Positions 15,285 through 21,851 of a stretch of 30,086 bases of DNA are shown here, piece after piece. Source of the stretch: an uncultured Eubacterium sp. (lineage in GTDB: Bacteria > Bacillota > Clostridia > Lachnospirales > Lachnospiraceae). Location: positions 1 through 30,086 of the forward strand of contig CAUCXT010000032.1 of the NCBI GenBank assembly GCA_958446835.1, written 5' to 3'. Numbering within the stretch: position 1 is the stretch's first letter; each line of letters opens with the position of its first letter. A program made the position numbers and the translations under genes. Under the pieces are notes generated by a model that saw only the letters and a program-made list of their open reading frames with translations, was not told where the DNA came from and searched no databases.

Positions 15285-15443
15285 GTCTATCTCCCTTCCA
15301 CCTCAAGCAGCTTATTTTTAAGCCGCGTTATATCTGTAAATGTAACCTTTTTGTAAAAAGAATAACCCTTTCACTTATAAAGAGAAAGGGTTTATTTTCA
15401 AGCCGCTCATTTATTAGACGCCAACGGTAGGCGAACATTATTT
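15285..15443 (-). promoter_or_regulatory. nadE leader with internal terminator and competing hairpins
   Basis: From a predicted start near 15443 the leader holds three hairpins in order: CGCC-TACCGTT-GGCG, a terminator-like stem (15364-15372 with 15384-15392, then ATTCTTTTT), and a second stem (15307-15314 with 15319-15326, A-loop) just before the ribosome binding site. A 15-base element, GCGGCTT-N-AAAATAA on the minus strand, occurs twice, 15392-15406 and 15312-15326, differing at one base. Either copy could pair with the single AAGCTGC, which would allow alternative folds. It matches no riboswitch class I know. Confidence 0.5.
15364..15392 (-). terminator. Terminator-like hairpin in the nadE leader
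   Basis: A 9-bp stem AACCCTTTC / GAAAGGGTT (with three more pairs after a mismatch) is followed on the minus strand by ATTCTTTTT. It lies between the promoter at 15450-15478 and nadE, so it would act as an attenuator or end a short RNA of about 90 bases. Confidence 0.55.
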
Positions 15444-15449
15444 ACATAT

Positions 15450-15478
15450 ATAATATGTTCATTCCTCATATTTGTCAA
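15450..15478 (-). promoter_or_regulatory. Strong housekeeping promoter for nadE leader
   Basis: On the minus strand, TTGACA (15473-15478), a 17-base spacer and TATTAT (15450-15455) form a near-consensus sigma-A promoter reading toward nadE. Confidence 0.8.
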
Positions 15479-15509
15479 CGTTTATTATCAGTTTCGGTTA
15501 TTTAAAAAA

Positions 15510-15542
15510 GGAAAATGCCGGAAAGCATTTCTGGCATTTTCC
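15510..15542 (-). terminator. Terminator of the Asn-rich lipoprotein gene
   Basis: GGAAAATGCC (15510-15519) pairs perfectly with GGCATTTTCC (15533-15542). On the minus strand the stem is followed by TTTTTTAAAT. It lies 20 bases after the lipoprotein stop codon and just before the nadE promoter. Confidence 0.88.
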
Positions 15543-15561
15543 CCATACAATATACAGCACC

Positions 15562-16035
15562 TTATCTCATTCTTGAATTGTTTCCATTGACGTTATTGCC
15601 GTCAATGTCATCGATAGCTGTCTCAATCTCATCAAGTCCATCATTGATGATATCGCCAACACCGTCTATGATGTTGCCGTCACCATCAGTGTTAGTTTCC
15701 CTGTTATCGTTCATGCCATTGGTGTTTCCATTGTTGGTATTGCCGTTGGTTGTTCCGTTCATATTGTTGTTGGTGTTACCGTTGGTTCCATTGGTGTTGT
15801 TAATACCATTGGTGCCATTAGTACCGTTAGTTCCGTTGGTGTTATTGTTATTCATTCCATTAGAACCATTGTTGGTGTTGCCTGTTGTGGCATTGTTGTT
15901 TCCGGTAGTTGTCTGGTTGGTATTGCCATTACCAGTTCCCTGTTGGTTACTCCCATTGCCGAAGCAGCCTGTAAGTCCGAAAACGCCGATTACCGATATA
16001 ACAGTGCATACCAGAAATAATTTCAGCTTTTTCAT
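15562..16035 (-). CDS. Asn/Gly/Thr-rich lipoprotein
   Basis: This 157-residue protein starts at the ATG giving MKKLKLFLVCTVISVIGVFG, because AAGGAG lies 6 bases upstream; an ATG seven codons earlier has no such site. The lipobox LTGC at about 21-24 predicts lipid attachment to the outer face of the membrane. The mature protein is low complexity from about residue 25 to 110, with repeated short units such as NTNG, TNGTNG and GNTNN. The C-terminal 45 residues are different: GDGNIIDGVGDIINDGLDEI and ETAIDDIDGN look like an acidic amphipathic helix. I know no function. The Asn-rich part probably acts as a flexible spacer in the cell wall. It is transcribed alone, with a strong terminator after it and the dapB terminator before it. 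Confidence 0.8.
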   Translation of the reverse strand: MKKLKLFLVCTVISVIGVFGLTGCFGNGSNQQGTGNGNTNQTTTGNNNATTGNTNNGSNGMNNNNTNGTNGTNGTNGINNTNGTNGNTNNNMNGTTNGNTNNGNTNGMNDNRETNTDGDGNIIDGVGDIINDGLDEIETAIDDIDGNNVNGNNSRMR

Positions 16036-16179
16036 AATTTTCTCCTTTTCATACATAATTGTTGCCTGCGCCGCATATAGCAGGACGCAAATCTATTCAT
16101 AACAGGAGCTCTTTGCGCTTCTGATATGCTTAGTATGTTCGGAAAAAATTATATTAAAGATGAAAATTTTGTTAAAAAT

Positions 16180-16217
16180 AACACCTGAATCCGCATATCC
16201 TGCATGATTCAGGTGTT
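16180..16217 (-). terminator. dapAB terminator
   Basis: AACACCTGAATC (16180-16191) pairs perfectly with GATTCAGGTGTT (16206-16217) around a 14-base loop. On the minus strand it is followed by ATTTTTAAC. It lies 10 bases beyond the dapB stop codon. Confidence 0.88.
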
Positions 16218-16227
16218 CCGTTTCATA

Positions 16228-16983
16228 TTAACCTATAACTTCCTTCATGGTATATCTTCCGGCCGGCTTGCCTGCAAGGTACTTGGCAGCCTCAATCGCA
16301 CCCTTGGCAAATACAGCCTTGGAATAGGCTGTGTGCTTGAGCTCAATCACCTCATCCTCACCTGCGAATATGACCTCATGCTCACCGACGATAGTTCCGC
16401 CACGCACAGCGCTTATACCTATCTCATTGTCTGTTCTCTTCTCCCTTACCTGGCTGCGGTCGAACTTATATTCAAATTTATTTCCATTTGCTGCATTTAT
16501 AGAGTCTGCAAGTGCCAGAGCTGTTCCACTTGGAGCATCCACCTTAAGTCTGTGGTGCTTCTCAACAATCTCAATATCAAAACCTGCTGCCGATAAAAGC
16601 GGCGATACATCTGCAAGCACCTTGAACAATGTATTGATACCAAGTGACATGTTAGCCGACTTAAGCACTGCGACCTTTTTAGCGGTCTCCTCAACCTTAT
16701 CAAGCTGCTCCGCCGAGAGTCCTGTTGTGCAGAGTACTACAGGTATATTCTTCTTGACCGCATAATCAAGAAGATTGTTGACAGCTCCTGCTGCCGCAAA
16801 ATCGATAATGACATCCGCTGCTATATCACACTCAAAGATTGAGCGGTATACCGGATAAGCGTTATGTCCGTCATCATGCGGATCAATTCCTGCTACAATC
16901 TCTATATCAGAATCCGCCACAACAAGGTTGGTTATAACCTGACCCATCTTTCCGTTGCAGCCATGCATAATAGCCTTAACCAT
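16228..16983 (-). CDS. dapB: 4-hydroxy-tetrahydrodipicolinate reductase
   Basis: DapB reduces the DapA product to tetrahydrodipicolinate with NAD(P)H, in the lysine and diaminopimelate pathway that feeds peptidoglycan. I place the start at MVKAIMHGCNGKMGQ, where GGAGG lies about 9 bases upstream; an ATG five codons earlier overlaps that site. The 251 residues carry the N-terminal nucleotide-binding HGCNGKMGQ, the family signature EKHHRLKVDAPSGTA near residues 145-160 (catalytic His and Lys, substrate-binding Gly-Thr), and the VRGGTIVGEHEVIFAGEDE region. It follows dapA by 40 bases and is the last gene of the operon before a strong terminator. Confidence 0.95.
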   Translation of the reverse strand: MVKAIMHGCNGKMGQVITNLVVADSDIEIVAGIDPHDDGHNAYPVYRSIFECDIAADVIIDFAAAGAVNNLLDYAVKKNIPVVLCTTGLSAEQLDKVEETAKKVAVLKSANMSLGINTLFKVLADVSPLLSAAGFDIEIVEKHHRLKVDAPSGTALALADSINAANGNKFEYKFDRSQVREKRTDNEIGISAVRGGTIVGEHEVIFAGEDEVIELKHTAYSKAVFAKGAIEAAKYLAGKPAGRYTMKEVIG

Positions 16984-17023
16984 TGTATTTTCCTCCATAT
17001 ATTTCCAACAAAGTCCGTTTCTT

Positions 17024-17908
17024 TTATAATATTCCGTAGTTCTTCATAGCTGTCTTAAGCTTCTCAACATTAGCCGGCTCCATAGGTGATAAAGGTCTTC
17101 TGAGCGGACCAACCTCCCATCCGAGAAGATTCATCGCAGTCTTTACAGGGATAGGATTGACCTCACAGAAAAGTGCATCTATAAGCTCAACTGCCTCTAG
17201 CTGAAGCTTAGCGCTCTTCTTGACATCGCCTGCAAGATATGTTGCAACAATGTCATGTGTCTTCTGTGGTGCAACATTGGCAAGAACTGAGATAACACCC
17301 TTTCCGCCAAGTGAAAGTATAGGAACTATCTGGTCATCATTTCCTGAGTAGAGGTCAATCTCGCCGTTGGTAAGTGACATAAGCTTAGCCACCTGTGATA
17401 TGTTTCCTGTAGCTTCCTTGATACCAACCACGTTATCTATATCCTTAAAAATCTTAGCTGCCGTAGGTGCTAAGATATTACAGCCTGTTCTGCTCGGAAC
17501 ATTATACATAATTATCGGAAGGTCTACGCTTGCGGCAATCTCCTTGTAATGCTCATAGAGACCATTCTGTGTTGCCTTGTTATAATATGGGGTTACAACC
17601 AAAAGACCGTCAACCCCCGCCTTCTGTGCCTCTGTAGAAAGGTATACGGCTGTCTCTGTACAATTAGAACCTGTTCCGGCTATAACAGGGATTCTCTTGT
17701 TAACCCGCTCGCTGCAGAAACGAATACAGTCAAGGTGCTCCTCGTGTGTGAGTGTTGATGCCTCTCCTGTTGTTCCGCATATTATGATGGCATCAGTATG
17801 ATTCTTTATCTGGTCATCGATAATCTCACCCAGCTTATCAAAATTGACTGACTTATCCTCATTCATCGGTGTAATAATTGCAACTCCTGAACCTGTAAAC
17901 AATGACAT
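17024..17908 (-). CDS. dapA: 4-hydroxy-tetrahydrodipicolinate synthase
   Basis: DapA condenses pyruvate with aspartate semialdehyde, the committed step of diaminopimelate and lysine synthesis. I place the start at MSLFTGSGVAIITP, preceded by AGAGGAG 3 bases upstream, which gives 294 residues, the usual length. A longer frame upstream has no ribosome binding site. Key residues are Lys164 in VVGIKEATG, the Schiff-base lysine, and Tyr135 in IMYNVPSRTG. The glyoxylate-type loop CGTTGEASTLTHEEH is present. It is the first gene of dapA-dapB. A TATAAT lies at 17949-17954 on the minus strand without a good -35. There is no lysine riboswitch in the 188 bases upstream. Confidence 0.95.
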   Translation of the reverse strand: MSLFTGSGVAIITPMNEDKSVNFDKLGEIIDDQIKNHTDAIIICGTTGEASTLTHEEHLDCIRFCSERVNKRIPVIAGTGSNCTETAVYLSTEAQKAGVDGLLVVTPYYNKATQNGLYEHYKEIAASVDLPIIMYNVPSRTGCNILAPTAAKIFKDIDNVVGIKEATGNISQVAKLMSLTNGEIDLYSGNDDQIVPILSLGGKGVISVLANVAPQKTHDIVATYLAGDVKKSAKLQLEAVELIDALFCEVNPIPVKTAMNLLGWEVGPLRRPLSPMEPANVEKLKTAMKNYGIL

Positions 17909-18037
17909 ATTCTCCTCTTTTCCGCACTGTTTTATATGCCCGTAAATGATTATATGTGTGTTCATATTTATTTTTTTACATTTACAAACATGCATATACA
18001 CAATGCTCACATGAATTTAAAAATGTTTAAAGCTGCC

Positions 18038-18064
18038 TATAGGAGGTCTTATAAGGCTCCTATA
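18038..18064. promoter_or_regulatory. Palindrome upstream of dapA
   Basis: TATAGGAG (18038-18045) and CTCCTATA (18057-18064) are perfect complements around an 11-base centre that is itself nearly symmetrical. The site is 130 bases upstream of the dapA start and 10 bases from the neighbouring terminator. It could be an operator or part of a compound terminator. Confidence 0.35.
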
Positions 18065-18073
18065 AAGAAATAA

Positions 18074-18098
18074 AAGGACTGACGAAAAGCCAGTCCTT
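18074..18098 (-). terminator. Terminator of the 68-codon gene
   Basis: AAGGACTG and CAGTCCTT form a perfect 8-bp stem with a 9-base loop. On the minus strand it runs into TTTTATTTCTTT. The stop codon of the small gene at 18097 lies at its edge. Confidence 0.75.
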
Positions 18099-18303
18099 AA
18101 GGTTCCATCTCATGTAACGGACTATGTATGTTCCGATACAAACAAAACTTCAAGTAGCTCTCCATCAAATCTAGTATGATGACAGTCGCACAGCTATTAA
18201 CCATACGCCCAGTCGGACAGTCCACAGACCATTCTGCCCGCTTCGGCACCACTTCCTTTTTCCCACCTTCATCCATGTCTGTCATGTCCACTGGGATACT
18301 CAT
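18097..18303 (-). CDS. Small hypothetical protein with its own promoter and terminator
   Basis: I do not recognise this 68-residue protein. I place the start at MSIPVDMTDMDEGGKKEVVP, where AGAGG lies 11 bases upstream; an ATG seven codons earlier lacks any site and would be only about 6 bases from the predicted transcript start. The N-terminal half is charged (DMTDMDEGGKKEVVPKRAEW). The second half has SVDCPTGRMVNSCATVIILD and ESYLKFCLYRNIHSP, with three cysteines and no clear membrane segment. A TTGACT-N17-TATCAT promoter at 18337-18365 and the hairpin terminator at 18074-18098 frame it exactly. That supports a real monocistronic unit, but it could also be a short RNA or a remnant. Confidence 0.45.
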   Translation of the reverse strand: MSIPVDMTDMDEGGKKEVVPKRAEWSVDCPTGRMVNSCATVIILDLMESYLKFCLYRNIHSPLHEMEP

Positions 18304-18336
18304 AATCGGTGCAACCTCTACCATAAATATATTGGT

Positions 18337-18365
18337 ATGATACCATTATATGCTCATTTAGTCAA
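18337..18365 (-). promoter_or_regulatory. Promoter of the 68-codon gene
   Basis: On the minus strand TTGACT (18360-18365), 17 bases and TATCAT (18337-18342) differ from consensus by one base each. It sits between the end of the amidase cluster and the small gene. Confidence 0.6.
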
Positions 18366-18393
18366 TATGTTACTGCACATAGTAAGGTAAAAA

Positions 18394-20247
18394 TCAGTGT
18401 TTCTTTCTCTTAGGAACCTCATCATTCATTCCTTTATTATATTCATTCCCGCTTTCTCTGTCGAAACGCTGTGTGTGTGCAGGCTCGATACCAGCTTCAT
18501 GATGTCTTTTCTCTCTCTGCTCAAGCCTTCTGTTATATCTGTTATTCTTCCTTATAGACATAACCGCAAACACAATAAGTGCCACCATAAGAACTATAAG
18601 GACAATTAAAACTGCTATTATCCAATCCATAGATTTTTTCTCCTTGTTATCTGCCAATGTATTCTGCGTAGAGCTCTGCTCATCTGAGCTGTTCGGTGAT
18701 GAATCAGATATACCGCTCGTTGATATTGTATCAGTCTGTTCTGATTCTTTCTCAACTGTGGTTGTCTCCTGTGAAGTCTCCTCATCGGACACTGTTTCCT
18801 CCACAGTTGTCTCCGCCTCAGTTGTTGTCTCTGCTGCCGTTGTCTCCGCTGTTGTAGTCTCTGCAGCTGTCGTCTCAACGGTTGTTGTCTCTGCTGCCGT
18901 TGTCTCCTGCTGAGTTGGTTTTTCGCTGTTTTCAAAACCATTGCTTGTATACGGTGAGCCGGAAACACCTGCTACCTGAACAAGCTCAGGGAATGTAAAT
19001 ATATCAGAATAGTCACCCTTTATCTGATACAGGTAATCGGAATAGGTTCCTATTGCTGCCGTCGTGTCAAGTCTTATAAGAAGTGAAGCGTTAAAGCCAT
19101 TATGTGATATATTAACAAACTGCCTTCCGGACATGTATGGGTCAATATCGCCTACCGTATAGCCCGATGACTGCTGCCTGCTCGTGCCATCACTGTAGAT
19201 TGCCTTAACAATAATCTTGCTCTTGTCGATAGCCGCTATCTCATCCGACGTTCTGTATACAGTAGGATTGATTCCGGCTGACACGCCAACCTGCGTTACC
19301 GGTTTTGTTGTGAAGGTACAGCTTCCGCTTGTTCCATCAGCGTATGTATAAGTCACGGTAGCCGTGCCTGCATTGACAGCCGTGATAAGTCCGTCACTTC
19401 TTACATGTGCAACATTCTCATCCGAGCTTGTAAAGCTCACCCCGCCATCACGCTGATTTGCGGGAATAAAATACGCGCTGTAGCTTCTGTCAAGCTCTAT
19501 ACTCTGACCATCGCTTATCGTCCTTTTGGAAAGTCCAAAATATTCTGCAACAGCCGTAGCATCTGCCACACCGACTTTTCTTATATTCTCTGTATCATGC
19601 ATAAAATATGCATCCGATGAATTAGTAACAAAGCTATGCTCGGCTATAATTGTCGGGATTCCCGACTTAATGCCCTCATCTATAACTGTATAATAATCCT
19701 CCGAAGGATTAGAACCTGTCCTTGTAAGATATCCACCGCTGAACAGTCCCAGCCCTGCTGCCTGTGCGTATCGTGCCATATTAAGACAAAGATTCTTCGT
19801 CGGCTCAACATACCCATCGACAACCGAACCGTATGCCACGAATCCATTGGTATCCGTATTAGAAGATGAATTGTTATGAAGGCTTATAACCGCATCCGCA
19901 CCCACCGACTTTCCCATATGGGATCTTCCGGTATTGGTATTCCACTCGTTATTTGCCCTTGTGACATATACACGGACTCCGGCATACGTCTCAAGCTCGG
20001 CCTTCATATACTTGGCAATATTCCAGTTAAGATTGCTCTCATCATCCCCGGTTATAGATGAATGTGCTCCGCCGTCATAGCCTCCATGTCCGGGGTCGAG
20101 CACAACAACAACGTCCCCATTTCCATCCTTTGCGAATACCTGCATGTCATTGCCCGGATTAGCAGCAAAAGCACCGACTGTTATCCCCGCTGTCAGTACA
20201 AATGCCATAAGCTTAGAACATGCCTTAAGAAAACCTGCTCTCTTCAT
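18394..20247 (-). CDS. Tail-anchored N-acetylmuramoyl-L-alanine amidase (Amidase_3)
   Basis: This 617-residue protein is predicted to cut the amide bond between muramic acid and the stem peptide of peptidoglycan. It has an N-terminal signal peptide (MKRAGFLKACSKLMAFVLTA, AFA at about 28) and an Amidase_3 domain at 45-225. The zinc ligands are His54 (DPGHGGYDGG), Glu70 and His124 (SLHNNS), and the catalytic Glu is 203 (AEHSF). A Big-type Ig-like segment follows at about 235-330 (VSFTSSDENVAHVRSDGLIT), then a second strand-rich domain. The tail has a Thr/Glu stalk of ETTAAETTT units at about 445-530, one membrane helix at about 542-565 and a basic cytoplasmic tail ending PKRKKH. Cell-wall amidases are usually released or wall-bound, so a C-terminal anchor is unusual. 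The ATG overlaps the upstream amidase stop (TGATG), so the pair is coupled. Confidence 0.92.
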   Translation of the reverse strand: MKRAGFLKACSKLMAFVLTAGITVGAFAANPGNDMQVFAKDGNGDVVVVLDPGHGGYDGGAHSSITGDDESNLNWNIAKYMKAELETYAGVRVYVTRANNEWNTNTGRSHMGKSVGADAVISLHNNSSSNTDTNGFVAYGSVVDGYVEPTKNLCLNMARYAQAAGLGLFSGGYLTRTGSNPSEDYYTVIDEGIKSGIPTIIAEHSFVTNSSDAYFMHDTENIRKVGVADATAVAEYFGLSKRTISDGQSIELDRSYSAYFIPANQRDGGVSFTSSDENVAHVRSDGLITAVNAGTATVTYTYADGTSGSCTFTTKPVTQVGVSAGINPTVYRTSDEIAAIDKSKIIVKAIYSDGTSRQQSSGYTVGDIDPYMSGRQFVNISHNGFNASLLIRLDTTAAIGTYSDYLYQIKGDYSDIFTFPELVQVAGVSGSPYTSNGFENSEKPTQQETTAAETTTVETTAAETTTAETTAAETTTEAETTVEETVSDEETSQETTTVEKESEQTDTISTSGISDSSPNSSDEQSSTQNTLADNKEKKSMDWIIAVLIVLIVLMVALIVFAVMSIRKNNRYNRRLEQREKRHHEAGIEPAHTQRFDRESGNEYNKGMNDEVPKRKKH

Positions 20248-21710
20248 CAATATCTGCGCCTCCTTCTGTTTCTTCTTCCTCTTCTTTTTCTGCTCACCCT
20301 GTTCTCCAAAAAGAAAATGACCGTTGCAAGAGCTATTACTATAACAATCCCCGCTGCCATCTTTATAATCATAACTATATCAAAGGCTCCATCATTTACT
20401 TCCGGCTGTTCAGTGCTTTCAATCTGCGAAGGTTCCTCACTGCTTATCTGCGTTGTTGTCTCCGGCTCCGTAGGCTGTGTCTCTGTCTCCGGCTCTTTTG
20501 AAGTCACCTCCGGTATATAGTCCTCTGTCTGGTTCACAACTCTTACAGAGCCCTTAAGCGCACCGTAGCTTATAGGAATATCCTGTATTCCCGACTTGTT
20601 ATAGTCCACCTCACCAACCTTCTCCGGTATGACCTGAATAACCGAGCCATCGCTATACACTATAACTGCCTTCACAGTACTCAAATCTATCGCTGAAAAC
20701 TTTTCCTTCGTTTTATAAAATGTCGGGTCGATAAATCCGGTTATCGCTATCTGCTCGGGAATATCCACCTTGACATTCACAACACCTGCTGTTCCATCCG
20801 AAGCTGTATAGCTAAGAACAGCCGAACCGCTTCCGACTGCCTTCATATTGCCATACTCATCTACCGTGACACAGCTCTCATTGTTGCTCGTCCACACTAC
20901 ATCCCCTGATGTCTCAAGCTTGGCGGAATATCCCTTCTCTAACTCAAGCTCTCCTGTCTGCTCAGCCTGTAAAACTCTGCGCTCAAGATTAAAATATGTG
21001 GCAACCGCCTCGGCATCTGCCTTCCCGATTACTGCCGTCTTATCATAGTCAACCGTACCATTCTCATTGGATACAAAAAGCACGTCCGTGGCACTGCTTA
21101 AGAAACAATGCTCAACAATGATTGTAGGTACTCCTGCTCTCATTCCCTCAGCCATGATTGTATGGTAGTCTTCCCCCACATATTCCGTAGAGCTTCTTGT
21201 CTGTATGCCATTGTTCTTTATTCCAAGCTGCGCCAGATTATTAAGGATATAATTTCCCATATCTGCCGTTATCGTGCTGTACAGGGGCAGAACCGAAGTG
21301 AGAACCATGGCACCATTAGCGCTTATGCTCTCATCCGATGTACTGTTATTGTGGATGCTTATGAGAAAATCCGCATCAAGCTCTGCCGCAGCCATAGCCC
21401 TTCCGGTGAGTGTCACCAGACTGTCCTCCGGTCTTGTAAAATACACCTTCACCCCCGAATAATTCTTAAGCTCATCCATCATAGCTTCAGCTATGGCATA
21501 GTTGGCATCGCTTTCCAGAACACCATTGATTCCCTGCTTTCCCGGATCTGTACCACCATGACCCGGATCTATGACAATGACTATATTTCCGTCCGCATCC
21601 TTTGCAGACACATCACTGGTGCATGATCCAACACCGATTAATAATGCCATCGCTGCTGCCGCAGCGTAAGAAAATATTTTTCCAATCTGTCGTATCATTA
21701 CAATTTTCAT
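20247..21710 (-). CDS. Tail-anchored N-acetylmuramoyl-L-alanine amidase (Amidase_3), paralogue
   Basis: This 487-residue protein is a paralogue of the next gene with the same domain order. An export signal at about 10-36 has both a possible lipobox-like VGSC (Cys30) and a signal-peptidase site VSA. Amidase_3 covers about 42-235 with zinc ligands His51 (DPGHGGTDPG), Glu66 and His120 (SIHNNS), and catalytic Glu200 (VEHCF). An Ig-like segment follows (DVVWTSNNESCVTVDEYGNM), then a strand-rich region starting GFIDPTFYKTKEKF, matched by GINPTVYRTSDEI in the paralogue. The stalk is shorter (PETETQPTEPETTTQ). It ends with a membrane helix at about 442-470 and a very basic tail, RVSRKRRGRRNRRRRRY. 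Two starts are possible: AAGGA abuts the first ATG and is 12 bases from the ATG at codon 5 (21698). Confidence 0.92.
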   Translation of the reverse strand: MKIVMIRQIGKIFSYAAAAAMALLIGVGSCTSDVSAKDADGNIVIVIDPGHGGTDPGKQGINGVLESDANYAIAEAMMDELKNYSGVKVYFTRPEDSLVTLTGRAMAAAELDADFLISIHNNSTSDESISANGAMVLTSVLPLYSTITADMGNYILNNLAQLGIKNNGIQTRSSTEYVGEDYHTIMAEGMRAGVPTIIVEHCFLSSATDVLFVSNENGTVDYDKTAVIGKADAEAVATYFNLERRVLQAEQTGELELEKGYSAKLETSGDVVWTSNNESCVTVDEYGNMKAVGSGSAVLSYTASDGTAGVVNVKVDIPEQIAITGFIDPTFYKTKEKFSAIDLSTVKAVIVYSDGSVIQVIPEKVGEVDYNKSGIQDIPISYGALKGSVRVVNQTEDYIPEVTSKEPETETQPTEPETTTQISSEEPSQIESTEQPEVNDGAFDIVMIIKMAAGIVIVIALATVIFFLENRVSRKRRGRRNRRRRRY

Positions 21711-21748
21711 TCCTTCCGTTCGTTAAACCTGTCATTAAACCTGATAGT

Positions 21749-21817
21749 AAAGCGGACATTCGCAATCCGCTTTCGCTACTTGCTCATGAACGCAGTCGCT
21801 TTGCTTATTCTGCGTTC
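21749..21817. repeat. Two hairpins between transglutaminase and amidase genes
   Basis: AAAGCGGA (21749-21756) pairs with TCCGCTTT (21766-21773), and GAACGCAG (21788-21795) pairs with CTGCGTTC (21810-21817). Neither is followed by a good T tract on either strand. They fill the only large gap (141 bases) in the envelope cluster and may adjust mRNA stability or expression of the amidase genes. Confidence 0.5.
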
Positions 21818-21851
21818 AAAACATTCCTGCTCTTTTATATCATTTAAAATG

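Noticed and set aside
15690..15960. Short tandem-like repeats resembling a CRISPR or minisatellite
   Set aside because: The units are 6-12 bases, irregular, in frame and explained by NTNG/TNG coding repeats; there are no spacers of constant length.
15515..16102. A 195-codon plus-strand frame rich in Leu-Val-Pro repeats
   Set aside because: It is the exact antisense of the Asn/Thr/Gly repeats of the lipoprotein gene, has no ribosome binding site and runs through the terminator hairpin.
17909..18096. Possible lysine riboswitch or T-box before dapA
   Set aside because: The space is under 190 bases, lacks the conserved lysine-riboswitch or T-box sequence blocks, and is partly taken by the terminator of the small gene.
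18644..18913. An 89-codon plus-strand frame of Ser/Val/Ala repeats
   Set aside because: It is the antisense of the Thr/Glu stalk of the amidase.
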